From Agrostemma githago (lineage: Eukaryota > Streptophyta > Magnoliopsida > Caryophyllales > Caryophyllaceae): 64,000 nucleotides of DNA. The notes under the pieces were generated by a model, which was given only the letters and a program-made list of their open reading frames with translations, was not told the DNA's origin and made no database searches. Shown here in pieces: positions 20,015 to 39,493 of this stretch. The translations under genes and the position numbers were made by a program. Numbering within the stretch: position 1 is the first letter of the stretch; each line of letters begins with the position of its first letter. The stretch is from the NCBI GenBank assembly GCA_958450325.1, contig OY288256.1, forward strand, positions 51,974,953-52,038,952, in the 5' to 3' direction.

Positions 20015-20487
20015 ATGGTTTAGAAGGAGTATTTAAAGAGTATTCGGGTCTAACCAAACCAATTTTGCTACATATCTTTCCTCGCTACACATATTGATTA
20101 ATGATAATAATACCTTTTTTGTTAATAATATCAAATTCCTAAGCGTCACTGTCTAGTGTCTATTGCCCCTCCAAATTATGGCGAAAGACTATACTTACAC
20201 GCGATGTATGAGAATTCATACACAGCGAATCATATCGCACCATATGTCAACTTTTTGTTAACATAGAGTGATTATTTTAGGGTTAGGTTAGTAATTTAAT
20301 CCTTTAGTTAATTATTAACCTTAATCTAGTTAAATCAATTTTAGAAACTTTTACATTTTTGTTTTTATTTTACATTTTTTGTTTTTTTTGAAATAATTAT
20401 TATAATATTGTTAATATATTTTCGATTCCTTTAAAATGTAAAATTAATTAATATGATTACATTTGATATAAAATCTTAATCTAGTGT
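20015..20487. other. AT-rich intergenic DNA, no gene seen
   Basis: No coding frame, RNA or clear repeat recognised apart from scattered poly-A/T. Confidence 0.5.
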
Positions 20488-20535
20488 TGTTGTTGTTGCG
20501 CGCGCGCGCGCACACACACACATATATATATATAT
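20488..20535. repeat. Compound microsatellite (TTG)n(CG)n(CA)n(TA)n
   Basis: Four consecutive simple tracts, gttgttgttgttg, cgcgcg, cacaca and tatata, abut the left end of the next inverted-repeat element. Confidence 0.95.
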
Positions 20536-26499
<5,964 letters not shown>

Positions 26500-26505
26500 C
26501 CCCCC

Positions 26506-26555
26506 TATATTGGATTGAACTATTTTTTCAATTTTTGCAAAATAAATTATGTGGC

Positions 26556-26587
<32 letters not shown>

Positions 26588-26623
26588 GAACTATTTTTTC
26601 AATTTTTGCAAAATAAATTATGT
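26506..26623. repeat. 47-bp direct duplication separated by (TA)n
   Basis: The block tatattggattgaactatt...aaattatgt at 26506-26552 recurs exactly at 26577-26623, with tggca and a TA tract between the copies. Confidence 0.9.
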
Positions 26624-27057
26624 TTCCACACCTGATTTTAAACAATTTGTAATAATTAGTTCACCTTGTGTATTTATTATGGAGTAGTTCGTACATTTTA
26701 AACAATTTTTTTATCGAATAAGCCGAACAAAAACAGAAAATCACGATAAAGACGATTCATATCAAATTGACAACATCAATATATTCATATCATATGTATG
26801 TATATATGTTCACTTTAAATGTACATAATTTTTTTCATTACGATGTAGAGGTACTCCGTATCTCACAACACAACTAAAAAAACATACTAAAAAAATTCAC
26901 CATGTGAGACGTTAACTAAAAAAATTCTCATGTGAGACGTTCTCACAATACGATTATAGACTTATAGTAAGTTCTCTCACAATAGGTGAGGTTACTAATT
27001 TCGTAACTTAAAATTTGTGGGACGTGAGAGTTATCATCGGCCGAAAAAAAGGGTAAT
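26624..27057. other. AT-rich DNA, no gene seen
   Basis: Only short direct repeats of tgtgagacgtt near 26901-26941 stand out. Confidence 0.5.
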
Positions 27058-27059
27058 TA

Positions 27060-27318
27060 CTCCCTCTGGTCATATCCAAAGGGCATGTATATGTTTTTGG
27101 AAGGTTCAAATCCATTGACTCATTTTCTTTTTAGAACATTTTTTTGGTCAAACTATCCTTTCTACTAATCTATTTACACCATATGTCATTGTTAAAGAAT
27201 ATTTTGAATAATTAAATATTAATTTATCCCTAATTACTATACTTTTAGTATTACTTTCTTAATCCTTATACAAACTCGAAACATATCGTTTAGTCGCTAT
27301 AGATATAAACGGAGGGAG
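27060..27318. mobile_element. Stowaway-like MITE (259 bp)
   Basis: Ends ctccctctgg and acggagggag are flanked by TA at both sides (27058-27059, 27319-27320), the classic Stowaway (Tc1/mariner) arrangement. No coding capacity. Confidence 0.7.
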
Positions 27319-27557
27319 TAATTTTTTATACTGGGTATTATTAGTGTATGATGAATTAGCCTGACAAGAGGCTTTTGTTGATGGGTGATAATGTTTTGAA
27401 TATATATGGGTATTTTCTTGTGTCAAGTTTATATAGTGCGATGCCAAAGCGACAGTCATTGTCGTTTGATTAGCCGTGCGTGACAAATTTACACCCACAT
27501 AGGAGTACAGACATCAGACATGGATTCAAAAACTATCTATGACCATTATATTGTTTT

Positions 27558-28009
27558 CTAACACTGGGATATATAGAAACTTAAATTTGGATTTCAATTC
27601 TGTATTTGAATTATTTTGAGCGTTTGAAAATCTTAGGATTGGGATTTGGATTTGGATTTTAAATTTTAACCAAATCCAACCTAGTTCAAATTTGGTTTTC
27701 TCAAATTCATATATGGGTAATCATTTCAATTCCGTCACTTGTCATTTCTTTGTTTTTTCGTATAATTTTGTCGTACTATTTGTTTTTCTTCATTTTTTTC
27801 CCGTATTTGAACATTTACATTTTTCTAATGAAAATTTTAAAAAATAAAAATTGGTGAACTTTACCCGACTTCACCCCAGAAATCCAAATCCAAATCCAAG
27901 GGTACCCAAACACCATTTTGGATTTGGATTTAGATTTGAATTCTAGAAATTCAAATACAGGAATTGAATTCTTGATATTCAAATCAATTCCGAGTATACA
28001 AACGCAACC
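27558..28009. mobile_element. Palindromic Tourist-like MITE, copy 2
   Basis: Diverged copy of 5961-6402, with the same order of ggatttggatttg arrays, caaatccaacctagttcaaa, atttcaattccgtcac and gggtacccaaacaccatt, ending aaacgcaacc before TTA. The left terminus is eroded, so its start is approximate. Confidence 0.7.
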
Positions 28010-28012
28010 TTA

Positions 28013-28710
28013 CATTATTCGACCGTAAGGCAATTTTACAAGAAATCTATTCTACTTTCAGTTGAAACATAACACGATAATAAAAACAATTTTAATGTTG
28101 ACGGATGTGTGATTATTATTCTAGGCTAATAAGTTGAACGAGTTCTTTGCTCAACACGACGTAATATACTCCGTAGTATAGATTATCATATGTTAGTCAG
28201 ACTTATTTTTTATTTTCTCGTAATCAATTATTAGCTTAAGGACTTAAGGTAAATTGTGTTCAAAAAGTGTAAGTAAGATTTAAGAAGTTAAGGTAAATCG
28301 TATGAATCTAGTCGTTATAAAGGGTTAGATTTGACTACATGATCGATCGAGGGCAGATTTTATAATGATAGAGATTTATTATCTATAATACATGTCTTAA
28401 TCACTAAATTAACCCATCTATGATAACATTATTTTAGTATATACTCCGTATATTTATGTGTTTGTATACAAATTTAATAAAAAGCCTACAAAAAGTACTT
28501 TACCAACATAGTTAGCTCTAATAAATGTGTTATTTTCTCTATTCCAAAATTTATTTTCTTGTTTGATTTACGGTCTCCAAATACTAATTCAACTCGATTT
28601 TTCTTCATTCAATATGTTTAACTAATCCCAAAAAGTCATTTCGAAATGACCTTTTAACGATCAATGTAAATATCTAGTTATAAACTTATAAGGTTATAAA
28701 TTTTGCTTTG
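28013..28710. other. AT-rich intergenic DNA, no gene seen
   Basis: No coding frame or repeat recognised; several actccgta words occur. Confidence 0.5.
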
Positions 28711-28849
28711 TACTCTCTCCGTTCCAATTAATTTCATACATTTGATTTATCACATACATCAATGCACGTTTTTTTCCATATCTTTAGTTACTATACATAT
28801 TTTTAAAAACTATAAAATTTTTACTACTACAATAAAGGTCTATTGCAAC

Positions 28850-29215
28850 GCCTCGAAAATGTTGCCTAAGACCTCTAAAATGTTGCTTTATGGTTTATGC
28901 AACATTTTTAAGTGTGCTGCTTAAAGCTCCGTTGCAATAGCCTAATGTAACACTTTGTGCAACATTTTCTACTCAAATGCAACATTTTTTTTTTAAAATG
29001 TTGCAACGACACCCTAAAACAACACATGTCTTGAGAAGTTATATATTGCAACACTTTTTCCCTTCCCTCCAAAATTTTGCAACACTTATTTCAATATTAT
29101 GCAACATATTTTTGTCTGAATGAAATATAAAGACAACATTATTTTGGTGTTAATCCAACATATCTAATTTTGTCAAAGGCAACACTATCTAATCCTAATG
29201 CAACATTCAAAATGT
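28850..29215. repeat. CACTA left subterminal TGCAACATTT array
   Basis: At least a dozen copies of tgcaaca(t/c)tt or its inverse occur within 370 bp next to the left terminus, at irregular spacing. Confidence 0.8.
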
Positions 29216-29632
29216 ATAATATGCATTTGTTTTTTTTTACCATCTACAGTATTTAATTCAATCGTTACAAATAGTGTTCACACATACAAGACGTTTGATC
29301 CAAACATAATAATTAATTGATCCACAAAAGACATCTTCATTAATAATCCAAAATTCAATATTCATCTTCTGTACTACATCTTATTGAAAATATGTCAAAA
29401 TGAAAAAGAGTCAATAGAAATCAAGAAATCAAAATACTGCTTGGATACATAAATAAATATGCATCGTGCACGTGTAAGTCTTCAATGGATCCAATATTGA
29501 TGCTAACGTTGCATTTGTACGTAACCCAGAAGTTGGTCTGTAACAAGAAAAAAAAAGTATTTAATCATCATGTATAATGCCACACGGTGTTCAAGCATTT
29601 GAAAAGCAAGGAATAAAATACGACACATACTT

Positions 29633-29890
29633 CTAACATAAGTATTGTTTTGCAATATCTGGAGGTATCTTTTCAAGAAATTTACGCAAAATATGTTCAA
29701 TCATTTTTTCCTTTCGACGACGAGCTCTCTTTGACCGTTTTGTAATTTTGTCATCTTTTTTTAAATGTTTTTCTTCCGTTTATCTTTCCGCCTCATTTAG
29801 TCTAACAACATTGTCATAATCCATATACTTTCTTAGGTCTTCAATTAAACTAGCTTCAAGCAACTCCATAATTTCTCCAGGCACCACATA
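29633..29890 (-). pseudogene. Coding-like fragment with basic region, unidentified, inside CACTA
   Basis: The minus strand reads VPGEIMELLEASLIEDLRKY, MDYDNVVRLNEAER, a stop, then KITKRSKRARRRKEKMIEHI and LRKFLEKIPPDIAKQYLC before TAG at 29633. The regular amphipathic segments and nuclear-localisation-like basic run suggest a real exon with one nonsense change. It might belong to a CACTA accessory protein. I cannot assign a family. Confidence 0.3.
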
Positions 29891-30069
29891 AAAATATGAC
29901 TCAAAATCGACAACAAAATAAAAAAAAAGTCAATAGAAAGACGAAGAATAAGTAACGGATGGAGAGAAGCATCAGAAATGAGTGAATCTTTCTAGCGTCC
30001 GAACATTGTTTAGTTACAAATTACATGAGGAAAGATGGAACGACAAGTAATCTGAGTTCATGTAACAAA

Positions 30070-30118
<49 letters not shown>

Positions 30119-30390
30119 GGGGAGAATGGTTGAGGAGTTTTGCGTAAATTTTTGTTTCCAAAAATGTCCCTCCTCATTCATGATATTCACAAGTTTGCGT
30201 TAAGCTTGATTTTACTTAGTTTTATACATTTATTGTCTTATTATCATTCTCTTTATTAAATTTTTTACTTCTTACTCCATATTTGTATATTAAAAACCTT
30301 TTTAAATTGGATTTGTCTCAACACAATTTCTTGTATAAAATGGTCTCACGATAAGTTTATCGTGAGACCTCTCACATAGAAGGTAGTTAG

Positions 30391-30434
<44 letters not shown>

Positions 30435-33400
30435 TCCTATTAGTAGTTTCTTCGCCTGTTTTTATTACCATATTTTATGCTGAAAAATATAAATATATTT
30501 TAACGACGTTTTTAACGCGTTAGTGAATATAGAAACTCCTACAAATTAATACTTGTATGTAATTAATACTAAAGTAATTTGTTGAGAGATTGATTTTGGA
30601 TTTCGACAATAAATAACATTATGTTGTCAATAATGGTTGGTTTTTTGTACGAAACTTAAAAAACGTCTATATCATAGAAGCATTAGTGAATATACATACG
30701 AAATACGGTTGATAAAAATATAACCGTAACGATTTGCGCCATTTTAAAACCTCACATCTTAAAACATACCGGAATATCAAGGCCCGAGCATCGCCGGACC
30801 CCTTAACTAGGGGTACCATTTAAACCTCACATCACATGAAGCGTTTAGCACACTAGCTAGTTTAAGCAATACATGTACGCTTCAGATCATCAATATAATA
30901 ACTATAACTAACCTCTTTGTGGCTGTGAGCAAATATAGTCATCATTTTCTTATCCTTGTTAGCCATTTGATAAGAACTAGTTTTCGTGCTCGTGAAATTC
31001 ACGGGACTTGCAATGGTATATTTGTGCGATCTCCCTTTAGCGCAGTATCTTCTTTGTGAGCGTTTGTTGTCAACGTAGTGGTCAATTGGTGAAAGAGTGG
31101 AAATTCTGATTGGTTTTGTTACGTGAAGTTGTGTAAACCCCAACGATAAGCGTAATGTAGACAGCAAAACAATGCCAGTAAATAAGGAATATGGGAATCT
31201 GGGTAAGCCACACCCCCAAATCTTGCTAAACAAATTGGAATATAGTTCGTGATAGGTGAAAAACAGCGTAGTACGACACATTTAACTAATAATAATACGT
31301 AAGTATTTTTTCAACCAATGCTTGTAGGTTTCTTTATTCAACTATTTCTGCCGCAACACAATTAACTACTGCAACCAGTAAACCAGTTGAATAAAGAATG
31401 CACAGAAGACCAGATGCACGCAACCTTACCCTCAATGACTTGAATTTTTTTTCATAAGATGCTAAGCCTAGAATCAAACCATAATAAAAGGCGGTGAATA
31501 AAGAATGGTGAGGATAAATATATCAATGTAACTGGCAATGTTAAATTAATTTACTTTAGATCATATGATGACAGTCACAGGACAGACAATTATGTACTGT
31601 CTTCAGCTAGTTTTTGAGGGAGGCAATGCTCCGAATACTGTGTCCCACAAATATGATGTTATGCCAAAATCCTTGTCTTCGATTCGAAAGTGGTGGTTCA
31701 AGTGATACCGCTGTTCAGAGAAATAAGACGCATGATTATCAATGCACATCAATGATCAAATGCATTCAAGTTTCCAGAGAATACGTTCTCTTAATATAGA
31801 TTAAATCTTAAGTTCACAGCAAGATGCAGAAAGCACTTCAAAGAACAAACAAAGTAGAAGCCCTGAACCCAAATGAAATTATTGAAAGACAATGCTACAA
31901 ACTGATAAAAAAAAGTTATATCCGGATGAAATAAATTTCCAACAATAAATCTAATTTGTAATTTGTCAATTATCCTTCGCTCACAGAGTGAAACACGTAC
32001 GAACAGTTCAATTGTTGCTCAAATCTTGAAGGTCATCACCACCGGTGTCGCTGTTTATTCTGTTACTTTTCTTGGTGCGTTATAACGGGCAAATAATGCG
32101 TACGAAGAAAAACATTGTTGTTGCAGGCATCGTTGTTTGGGCACCAAAAATGCAAACATTTAGCTCATCTGGAGATACAGTAAGATGCAATATATGTCCT
32201 ATTAAGGTATCAACTGAGGCCTTATCAGTTGGTACTCAGTACACAAAATCCTCAATCTAAGAGCATCTTAAATAGGCCTTAATAATTTATTTTAGGGCTT
32301 CAGCTGAGGACGGATTAGCTCATTCAATGTCATACAGGGAGAGCCTAAATTTGATCGATAAAGAACAATAACCAAATAGCATAAATCTTACCGATGAAGA
32401 AGGATAATGCGGCTGGCAGCAACTTTTGGAGCAAATTGTCGGCAAAGGAGTAGAGGGACGAAAAGAGGAAGGCAAGTGAATGTCTGATTTTGTCATTTGT
32501 ATGAAGCTGGAAAGTATAAATAGACTCAAATAACTTCAGTTCATCGGATGTCATTGTAACCGCAAAGAATTTAATGGAGGAGAACTTTAATGGAGGAGTA
32601 AATGTGTTGTAATGGAGGCAGATTCTGTTTCGAGGTGAAGGAAGAGGGGAGTAGTAACAGGGCAACATATTACTAAGCAAATTAGCAAATAGGTAGATAA
32701 GAAAATTAGTAGGCCTTTCATTTAGGGGGTTAGGGTAGCTGGCATTTAATTTGACATGCCACGTGTCAACCTCTGAAAGCTTGTTAGTCTAATTAACTAA
32801 GAGGGGATGACTTTTTATTGTTTTATATAGATAAGTCAGTCTACTGCACCATGAAGAAAAAAAAATGAAGCAACTGCTCTCATATATCTTATCATCTTTG
32901 AACATGTGAATAAGATTATACTTAGCATGTGTATCTGTACATATCAATGTTATGTAAATACTCGTGAAGAGACATCAAAAGTTGTTATTACTCGTTTATA
33001 TGACTATAAAAATGATGCTTTAATTAAATTAAAACTTATGGGAGTATATTTCTATTTCAATCTTATAAACAATTTGAAGTCAAATGAATAAAAGAAAGAA
33101 AGAAAGACATGACACGACAAATAATACAATAAAGACGTATATGTTTTTTTTTTTTTAATCTTAGAGAGGTAGGACAAAAAAAAAAAATATTGGAATTCCA
33201 TTTACATACTTCTGTTTTCTCAAATTAGGAGGACATGATTTAAATTTTTCTTCCATTGTAAGTCACCGACCATGCATGCTTTTCCTCATCCTCTTCCGCT
33301 ATATATCTCCATGAGAATATCTGCTACGCTCCAAGATACGAACATAGATCAATTTATGCCACCTAACTCCATTAACCTAATTAAAATTTGTGCTTAAATT

Positions 33401-34179
33401 TTAACTTATATTGAAGGGTCAGAGGTGTTACTCGATTGCTTTTTTAAATGCCGGAACCCTTAATTGCTCAGAGCTCGCTAGTTTATGGCAAACCCCTGCA
33501 AATTGGTTTGAAAACTGAATTAAGTCCTTAATTATTTTATTAGACCTCTCTTATTCATGTGAATTACACTTTCAACAAATAAGCTATATGATGACCTTAA
33601 CTGAATACAAAGATATATACGCAAATTAAAGTAGCATAATACAAAGTACTCCTTATCAATTACTTTTCACACTGAGGCCAGGCATGCATGAATTATAAAG
33701 TACATACCTATATTAATCTGATGTTCACTTGAAGAGCGGAAAATGATGCAAATAATCAAACAAAAATATTCAAGGTGTTAAGTTGACCAGTAAAGACAAA
33801 GCTTAATAAACAAAGAAAAGAACATTGAAACATGTTAACTTTAATAATCAAGTAATCAACAACTAATTTAAGACAAAAGCTGCAAATAGTTTTCCCATTG
33901 CTAATCTAAACAAGTTGTCAATCTTTTCAAAATAGCATACCACAATTAATATCAAAAAAATAGATCAAAACACATAAAGATCTCATCTTTACTAAACTTT
34001 ACTCACCTTGTTTGTAAACTAAATGTCTAAACACAAGTACACAATGCAACCCCCAAATTTTTCAGCTGTATAAAGCTTAGTATAACTTAAAAGTTCTTCC
34101 AAACCAGCAAAAAATTATCTTTAGCAAAAACCTCATAACCTAATCAAAGCAACTGCTCTTATAGAAAGTCATTCATTAT
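29891..34179. other. CACTA interior without recognisable genes
   Basis: AT-rich sequence with (TA)n at about 30073-30115, a (TTA)n run near 30393-30431 and a 28-bp perfect palindrome at 30342-30369 (ggtctcacgataa arms). Frames at 30862-31281 (-), 32045-32260 (+) and 32345-32680 (-) have no recognised domain. They may be chance frames or worn gene fragments. Splice-like pyrimidine tracts near 31320-32050 are compatible with captured host sequence but prove nothing. Confidence 0.4.
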
Positions 34180-34184
34180 ATAAG

Positions 34185-34875
34185 TGTTAGAGTTAAATGC
34201 TTCAAAAGAAGCACATTTTGATATTAACTATCCCATATGGAACATTTAGTGCTTCATTGACTTGTTTATATATGACCTACTAAAATGCCTTACTAGATGT
34301 ATACAAGTGGAGACTACGTGCACCACACGCGCGCGCGAGCCGGGCCGGGTCGAACTTCGGTAGATCGGCTGTGGCGCACTGCTTGCGGGTAATTTTTAGT
34401 GGTCAGATTCTTTGTTGTCCAGAAACTTCCTTTTTTTCTCCCTTTGATTTCAGTCAGTCTTGTTGTTTTTCCAAGACTGATTGCTGCCCTTCCCGAGACT
34501 GATTGCTGCAAGTCTCCACCTTACTCTTTATTGCTGTGCACTGAACCTTTGCTACTGCTCCACTATATAATGCCCTCTTCCCTTCAGTTTTAACACACAT
34601 CAAACATACATTCTCATATCTTAATTCTTTCACTCTGTTCTGGTTTTATTGTTGGCAAACGTTCTTGGCTGTATTCACCCATTCTCCACCTACACTAGAG
34701 TCACGGTTTGGTTGTGGAATCCTGGGAGTTGAGTGTCATTGAGGCCGTGTGTAGCAGACGGGGCATAAATCAACTTTAGGACAGTGACGTTCTTTTCGCG
34801 ACACAACTTCTGTTCTTGGTTCCAGATAAGATCTTACCTTCTTCTCTCACTACTTCTACTACTACCGTGATAACA
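34185..34875 (+). repeat. Left LTR of the copia element
   Basis: 691 bp, starting tgttagagttaaatgc and ending ccgtgataaca. It contains a (CG)n patch near 34328 and a tatataatgc TATA-like box near 34564. It matches 39494-40182 almost throughout. Confidence 0.95.
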
Positions 34876-34908
34876 ATCTAAAGTTGTTTTAATTTTCGTG
34901 TTTACATC

Positions 34909-37900
34909 ATGGTTGGTAGTCCTGTTAGTCATGTTCTTTCTACTCCTCCTCCTGTTGTCTCTACTGCTGTTGTTCATAATCCTTTCATACCCGACATGTC
35001 CAGATTAGAACTATTTGACGGAAAAAATTATCGTATGTGGTCGGATAAAATGAAATTTTTCTTGAGTCAATTAGGGGTTGTTTATGCTCTTACTAAATCT
35101 GAAGCTCCTGCAAATTTGGGTAGAGATTTTGAGAAGGATAATATTACATGTAGGGGGATGTTACTGCATTATATGACGTCTTCTTTGTACTTGATTTACA
35201 GTAAATTTAAGAAGGCTACTGAAATTTGGGATGCTCTCAAAACCAAGTATGGTTCTAATGATTATGGAACGAAAAAGTATGCTTGCAGTCGTTGGTTAAA
35301 TTTCAAGTTAGTCGATGAGAAACCCATTTTAGATCAAGTTCATGAATACGAAAATCTATGTGCAGAGGTAACGGCGGAAGGTATGAAAATTTGTGAGGTT
35401 TTTCAGGCTAATTGTTTATTAGATTAACTTCCGGTTTCTTGGGAAAATTATGTCCGTAATATGAAACACAAACAAAAGAATTTTACTCTGTTAGAACTAG
35501 TGTCACATACAAAAATTGAAGAGCAAAACCAGATTCAGACTCTAGGTAAGCAAGTCGAACACTCATCTTCCTTGGCTAACCTGACCGAGTCTAAAAATCA
35601 TTACAAGAGTAAAAAACGGGGTAACAAGTCTTCTTATCAAGTTCATGGGACTAAAAATCAGAATACCTTCAAACAGGATGGCAAAGGGAAATCTAAAGGT
35701 GAAGGTAAACGGGAATTTAAAGGAACCTGTTTTACATGTGGTAAACCGGGTCATTCGGCTAGATTTTGTCCCGATGGTTTTTCTCCGGTTGGTAAAAGGA
35801 ACCCCAATAAATCGCATGTTAATCTTACTGAACAAGATGACGATATTATTGCTGCTGTTGTATCAGAAGTTAATCTAGTAAGCAATTTTTCCGAATGGGT
35901 TGTTGATACTAGCGCTACAAGGCACATTTGCTCCAATCGGGATGTTTTCATGGACTACTCTCAAGTACCGAGTGGAGAATGCGTATTTATCGGGAATTCT
36001 AGCACCGTGAAAGTACTTGGTAAAGGGAAAGTCATTTTGAAGCTCACTTCCGGTAAGACTCTTGAACTGAATAGCGTGCTACATGTTCCTGATATTCGAA
36101 GAAATCTTATTTCTGGAGCTTTATTAAACAAAGCAAGTATCAAACTATCTTTTGAATCAGATAAACTTGTGCTCACTAAAAATGGAAATTTTGTTGGTAA
36201 AGGCTTTTGTAATGGTGGATTATGTGTATTAGACATAGAAACTATTAATAAGAATTCGTTCGCTTCTGTTTATATTGCTGAGTCTGTTTCTTTATGGCAT
36301 GCTAGACTAGGACATGTGAATGTGACCTCCATTAAAAACATGAAAAAGCATGATCTTATTCCTGACTTTAGCGACACAAATTTTGATAAATGTGAAATAT
36401 GTGTCAAAGCTAAGCATGCTAAAACACCCTTTAATAAATGTGTGGAACGTTCTACTACGCTTCTTGAGCTGATTCACTCGGACTTAGCTGACTTTAAGAA
36501 CACCACAAGTAGGGGTGGGAAACATTACTATATCACTTTTGTGAATGACTTTTCTCGATACACTAGAGTCTATTTATTAACAACCAAGTATGAGGCTAAA
36601 GAAAAGTTCATAGATTTTAAAGCCGAGGTTGAAAATCAATTAGACCTTAAAATAAAACGAGTAAGATCTGACCGGGGTGGTGAATACGACGGTAATCCTC
36701 TTAGTGACTTTTGTAAGACCCATGGGATTATACATGAAAGGACTGCCCCCATGCACCCCAACAAAACGGTGTTGCCGAACGCAAAAATCGATCTCTTAAG
36801 AATATGATGAATGCAATGTTGTTGAGTTCTGGAATGCCTTCTAATATGTGGGGTGAAGCAATTCTTTATGCATGTCATGTTCTGAACTGTGTACCTCATA
36901 AGAAAACAGGTAAGACTCCTTATGAGCTGTGGAAAGGATACAAGCCCAATCTCAAATACCTCAAAGTGTGGGGGTGCCTGGCGAAGATCGGGATTCCAAC
37001 GTTTCAAAGGAACAAAATTGGACCTAAAATCGTAGACGGTATTTTTATCCGGCATGCTATGAATAGTGCCGCTTATCGCTTTATTCTTAAAGATTTGTCC
37101 GGTTTTGGGGCCATAAAGAAATCTAGAGATGCAGAATTTTTTGAGCATACTTTCCCTATGAAAACTAACTCTTTGGCTCCTGTCGTTACAGCGCGTCCTT
37201 CTCCTCCTGCGGTGGTTCACGAGGAACCTCGAAGGAGCAGATTAAACGCTCCAGGACCGAAACCTGTTTTGGTCCATATTTCGTGACCGCTTTTCTTGCC
37301 GAAACGAGTTTAGTTGATAAGTATGTTGTAAATGTTTTTATGCTCGAATCAGATCCTAGAACTTATAAAGAGGCTATGAGTTCTATTGATTACACTTTTT
37401 GGCTTCAAGCGATTAATAGTGAAATAGAGTCTATTATGAGTAATAACACTTGGGTGTTAACAGATTTACCTAGGGGTTGTAAACCCCTAAGTAATAAGTG
37501 GGTGTTTAAAAAGAAACTCAAACCTGATGACTCAGTTGATAAATTTAAGGCTAGACTTTTGTATGTGGTAATCGTCAAACGAAAGGTTTGGATTTCTTTG
37601 ATACTTACTCACCGGTTACTAAAGTGTCTACCATTGGAGCTCTAATAGCACTTGCCTCTATACATGATTTAGTCATTCATCAGATGGATGTAAAAACTGC
37701 ATTTCTAAATGGCGATCTTGATGAAGAGATCTACATGAAACAACCAGAAGGTTTTTTGGCTCATGGTCAAGAGAACAAGGTATGCAAGCTCATCAGATCC
37801 TTGTACGGTCTGAAACAGGCACCAAAGCAATGATATGACAAATTTGACAAAACTATAAGATCTAATGGTTTCACGGTAACGATTCTGATGCATGTGTGTA

Positions 37901-38878
37901 TTCTAAATATGATGATTTTGTTTGTGTGATAATATGTTTGTATGTGGATGATATGCTCATATTTGGAACCAACATGCATGTGGTAAACGCTACCAAGAAT
38001 TTTCTAAATTCGTGTTTTGACATAAAGACTTAGGGGAGGCCGACGTTATTCTTGGGGTGAAAATCACTAAAACAAAAACAGGATTATGTTTGAGTCAATC
38101 TCACTACACGGAAAAAATTCTGAGAAAGTTCAATCAGTTTGACAGTTCACCCCTGTCCTCACCCTAGGACTCTAGTATAGATCTGGCTAAAAACCTCGGG
38201 AACAATGTGGGTCAAGAGGAATATGCCAAGATTATTGGTAGTGTCATGTACCTTATGAATTATACCAGACCTGATATTGCCTAGTAGGTACACTCACACC
38301 CCTGGTCAAAACCATTGGACGGCCCTTATTCGTTTGTTGAGATACTTAAGGGGTACTATGGATTGGGGTTTACATTTTGAGAGAACACCTGCTGTTCTAG
38401 AAGGTTATGCTTATGTTAATTGGATAGCCGATTCTCCTGATATCTTATCTACTAGTGGTTATGTGTCTACACTTGCTAGTGGTGCTATTTTATGGAAATC
38501 GTCTAAACAAACTTGCATTGCCAAATCGACAATGAAATCTGAATTTATTGCTCTAGAATTGGCAGGACAGGAAGCAGAGTGGCTTAGGAGTCTGCTAGCT
38601 GATATTCCATTGTGGGGGGGAAGCCGACTCCATCAGTCTCCATGCATTGTGACAATCAAGCTGCAATTGGGGTAGCTCACAGTCAAACATACAATGGGAA
38701 AAGGAGACACATACGCCTACGGCATGAAATAGTGAGGAATCTGATCAGAGAAAACGTAATTTCAATTGAATTTGTAAGATCTGAGAGGAACATAGCGGAT
38801 CCTTTCACCAAAGGCCTTGGTAGAAAGATGGTGCTGGAGACAGCACGGGAAATGGATTTAAAGCCCGTAAAAGAGTAA
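34909..38878 (+). pseudogene. Copia gag-pol with stops and frameshifts
   Basis: Gag (34909 ATG) has the plant copia pattern LELFDGKNYRMWSDKMKFFL and EIWDALKTKYG, then a TAA at 35425 where a lysine codon is expected. In the same frame follow a zinc knuckle, CFTCGKPGHSARFC, and a protease-like VVDTSATRHICSN, in which the usual DSG/DTG triad is changed. Next come the pre-integrase motif LWHARLGHVN and integrase (HSDLADFKN, RSDRGGEYDG). One missing base near 36768 shifts the frame, and another shift is near 37286. RT carries WVFKKKLKPDD, QMDVKTAFLNGDL and YVDD (37941-37952), with a frameshift near 37565 and a TGA at 37831. RNase H shows SKQTCIAKSTMKSEFIAL and HCDNQAAIGVAHS, ending at 38878. It is not functional. 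Confidence 0.9.
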
Positions 38879-39493
38879 ACTGTGATTGATACCCAACTTA
38901 GCTCAGCTAAGGTCAAATGCGGTCAAACGAAGTCACAGTGAACTCGAGTTAAAATGTCACAACCATTTCCTTTTGTAACTTGTTTACGTGACATATGTTT
39001 TATTTTGAGATTTACTGTCTTGTGTTTTTAAGGTTGAGTTTCGGCTCTTAATAAATTCATAGTCCTAAACGGATGGTTTGTGACAGTTAAACCTGATGAA
39101 TTTACCTATGTGAATGTGGGGGATTATTGCTCTAAACCCCAAAAGATCCTTAGGATGTAGGATCTCTAGAGGCATTCATGAATTACTAGGATTCATTTGG
39201 AGAGCACTTGGGAAGTCCTAGTAAAATACTTACGATATACAGTTGGCGTTCATGATGAGTTCATGGATAGTGCGAATACAGGCCCTGATTTGAGAATGGT
39301 AAGTGCGCAACTAACCTTTTACGAAGATCATTAGGAGGTTAAAGGCTTCGATCCACCTCTAAATGATGGTTCTAGGTTTTTGTACGCACTGGGTGTCAGT
39401 TAAAGTCCACAAGACACTGAACATCTAAACACTAAATCTCCGTTTGCCAATGATTTCTCCACTATTTTTCTTCTTTTGAATCATGTGGGGGAT

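Noticed and set aside
30862..31281. 139-codon minus-strand frame
   Set aside because: No domain, no paralogue and no promoter or splice context recognised; likely chance in a decayed CACTA interior.
32345..32680. 111-codon minus-strand frame
   Set aside because: Hydrophobic and Phe-rich, but no recognised family; base composition is not different from surroundings.
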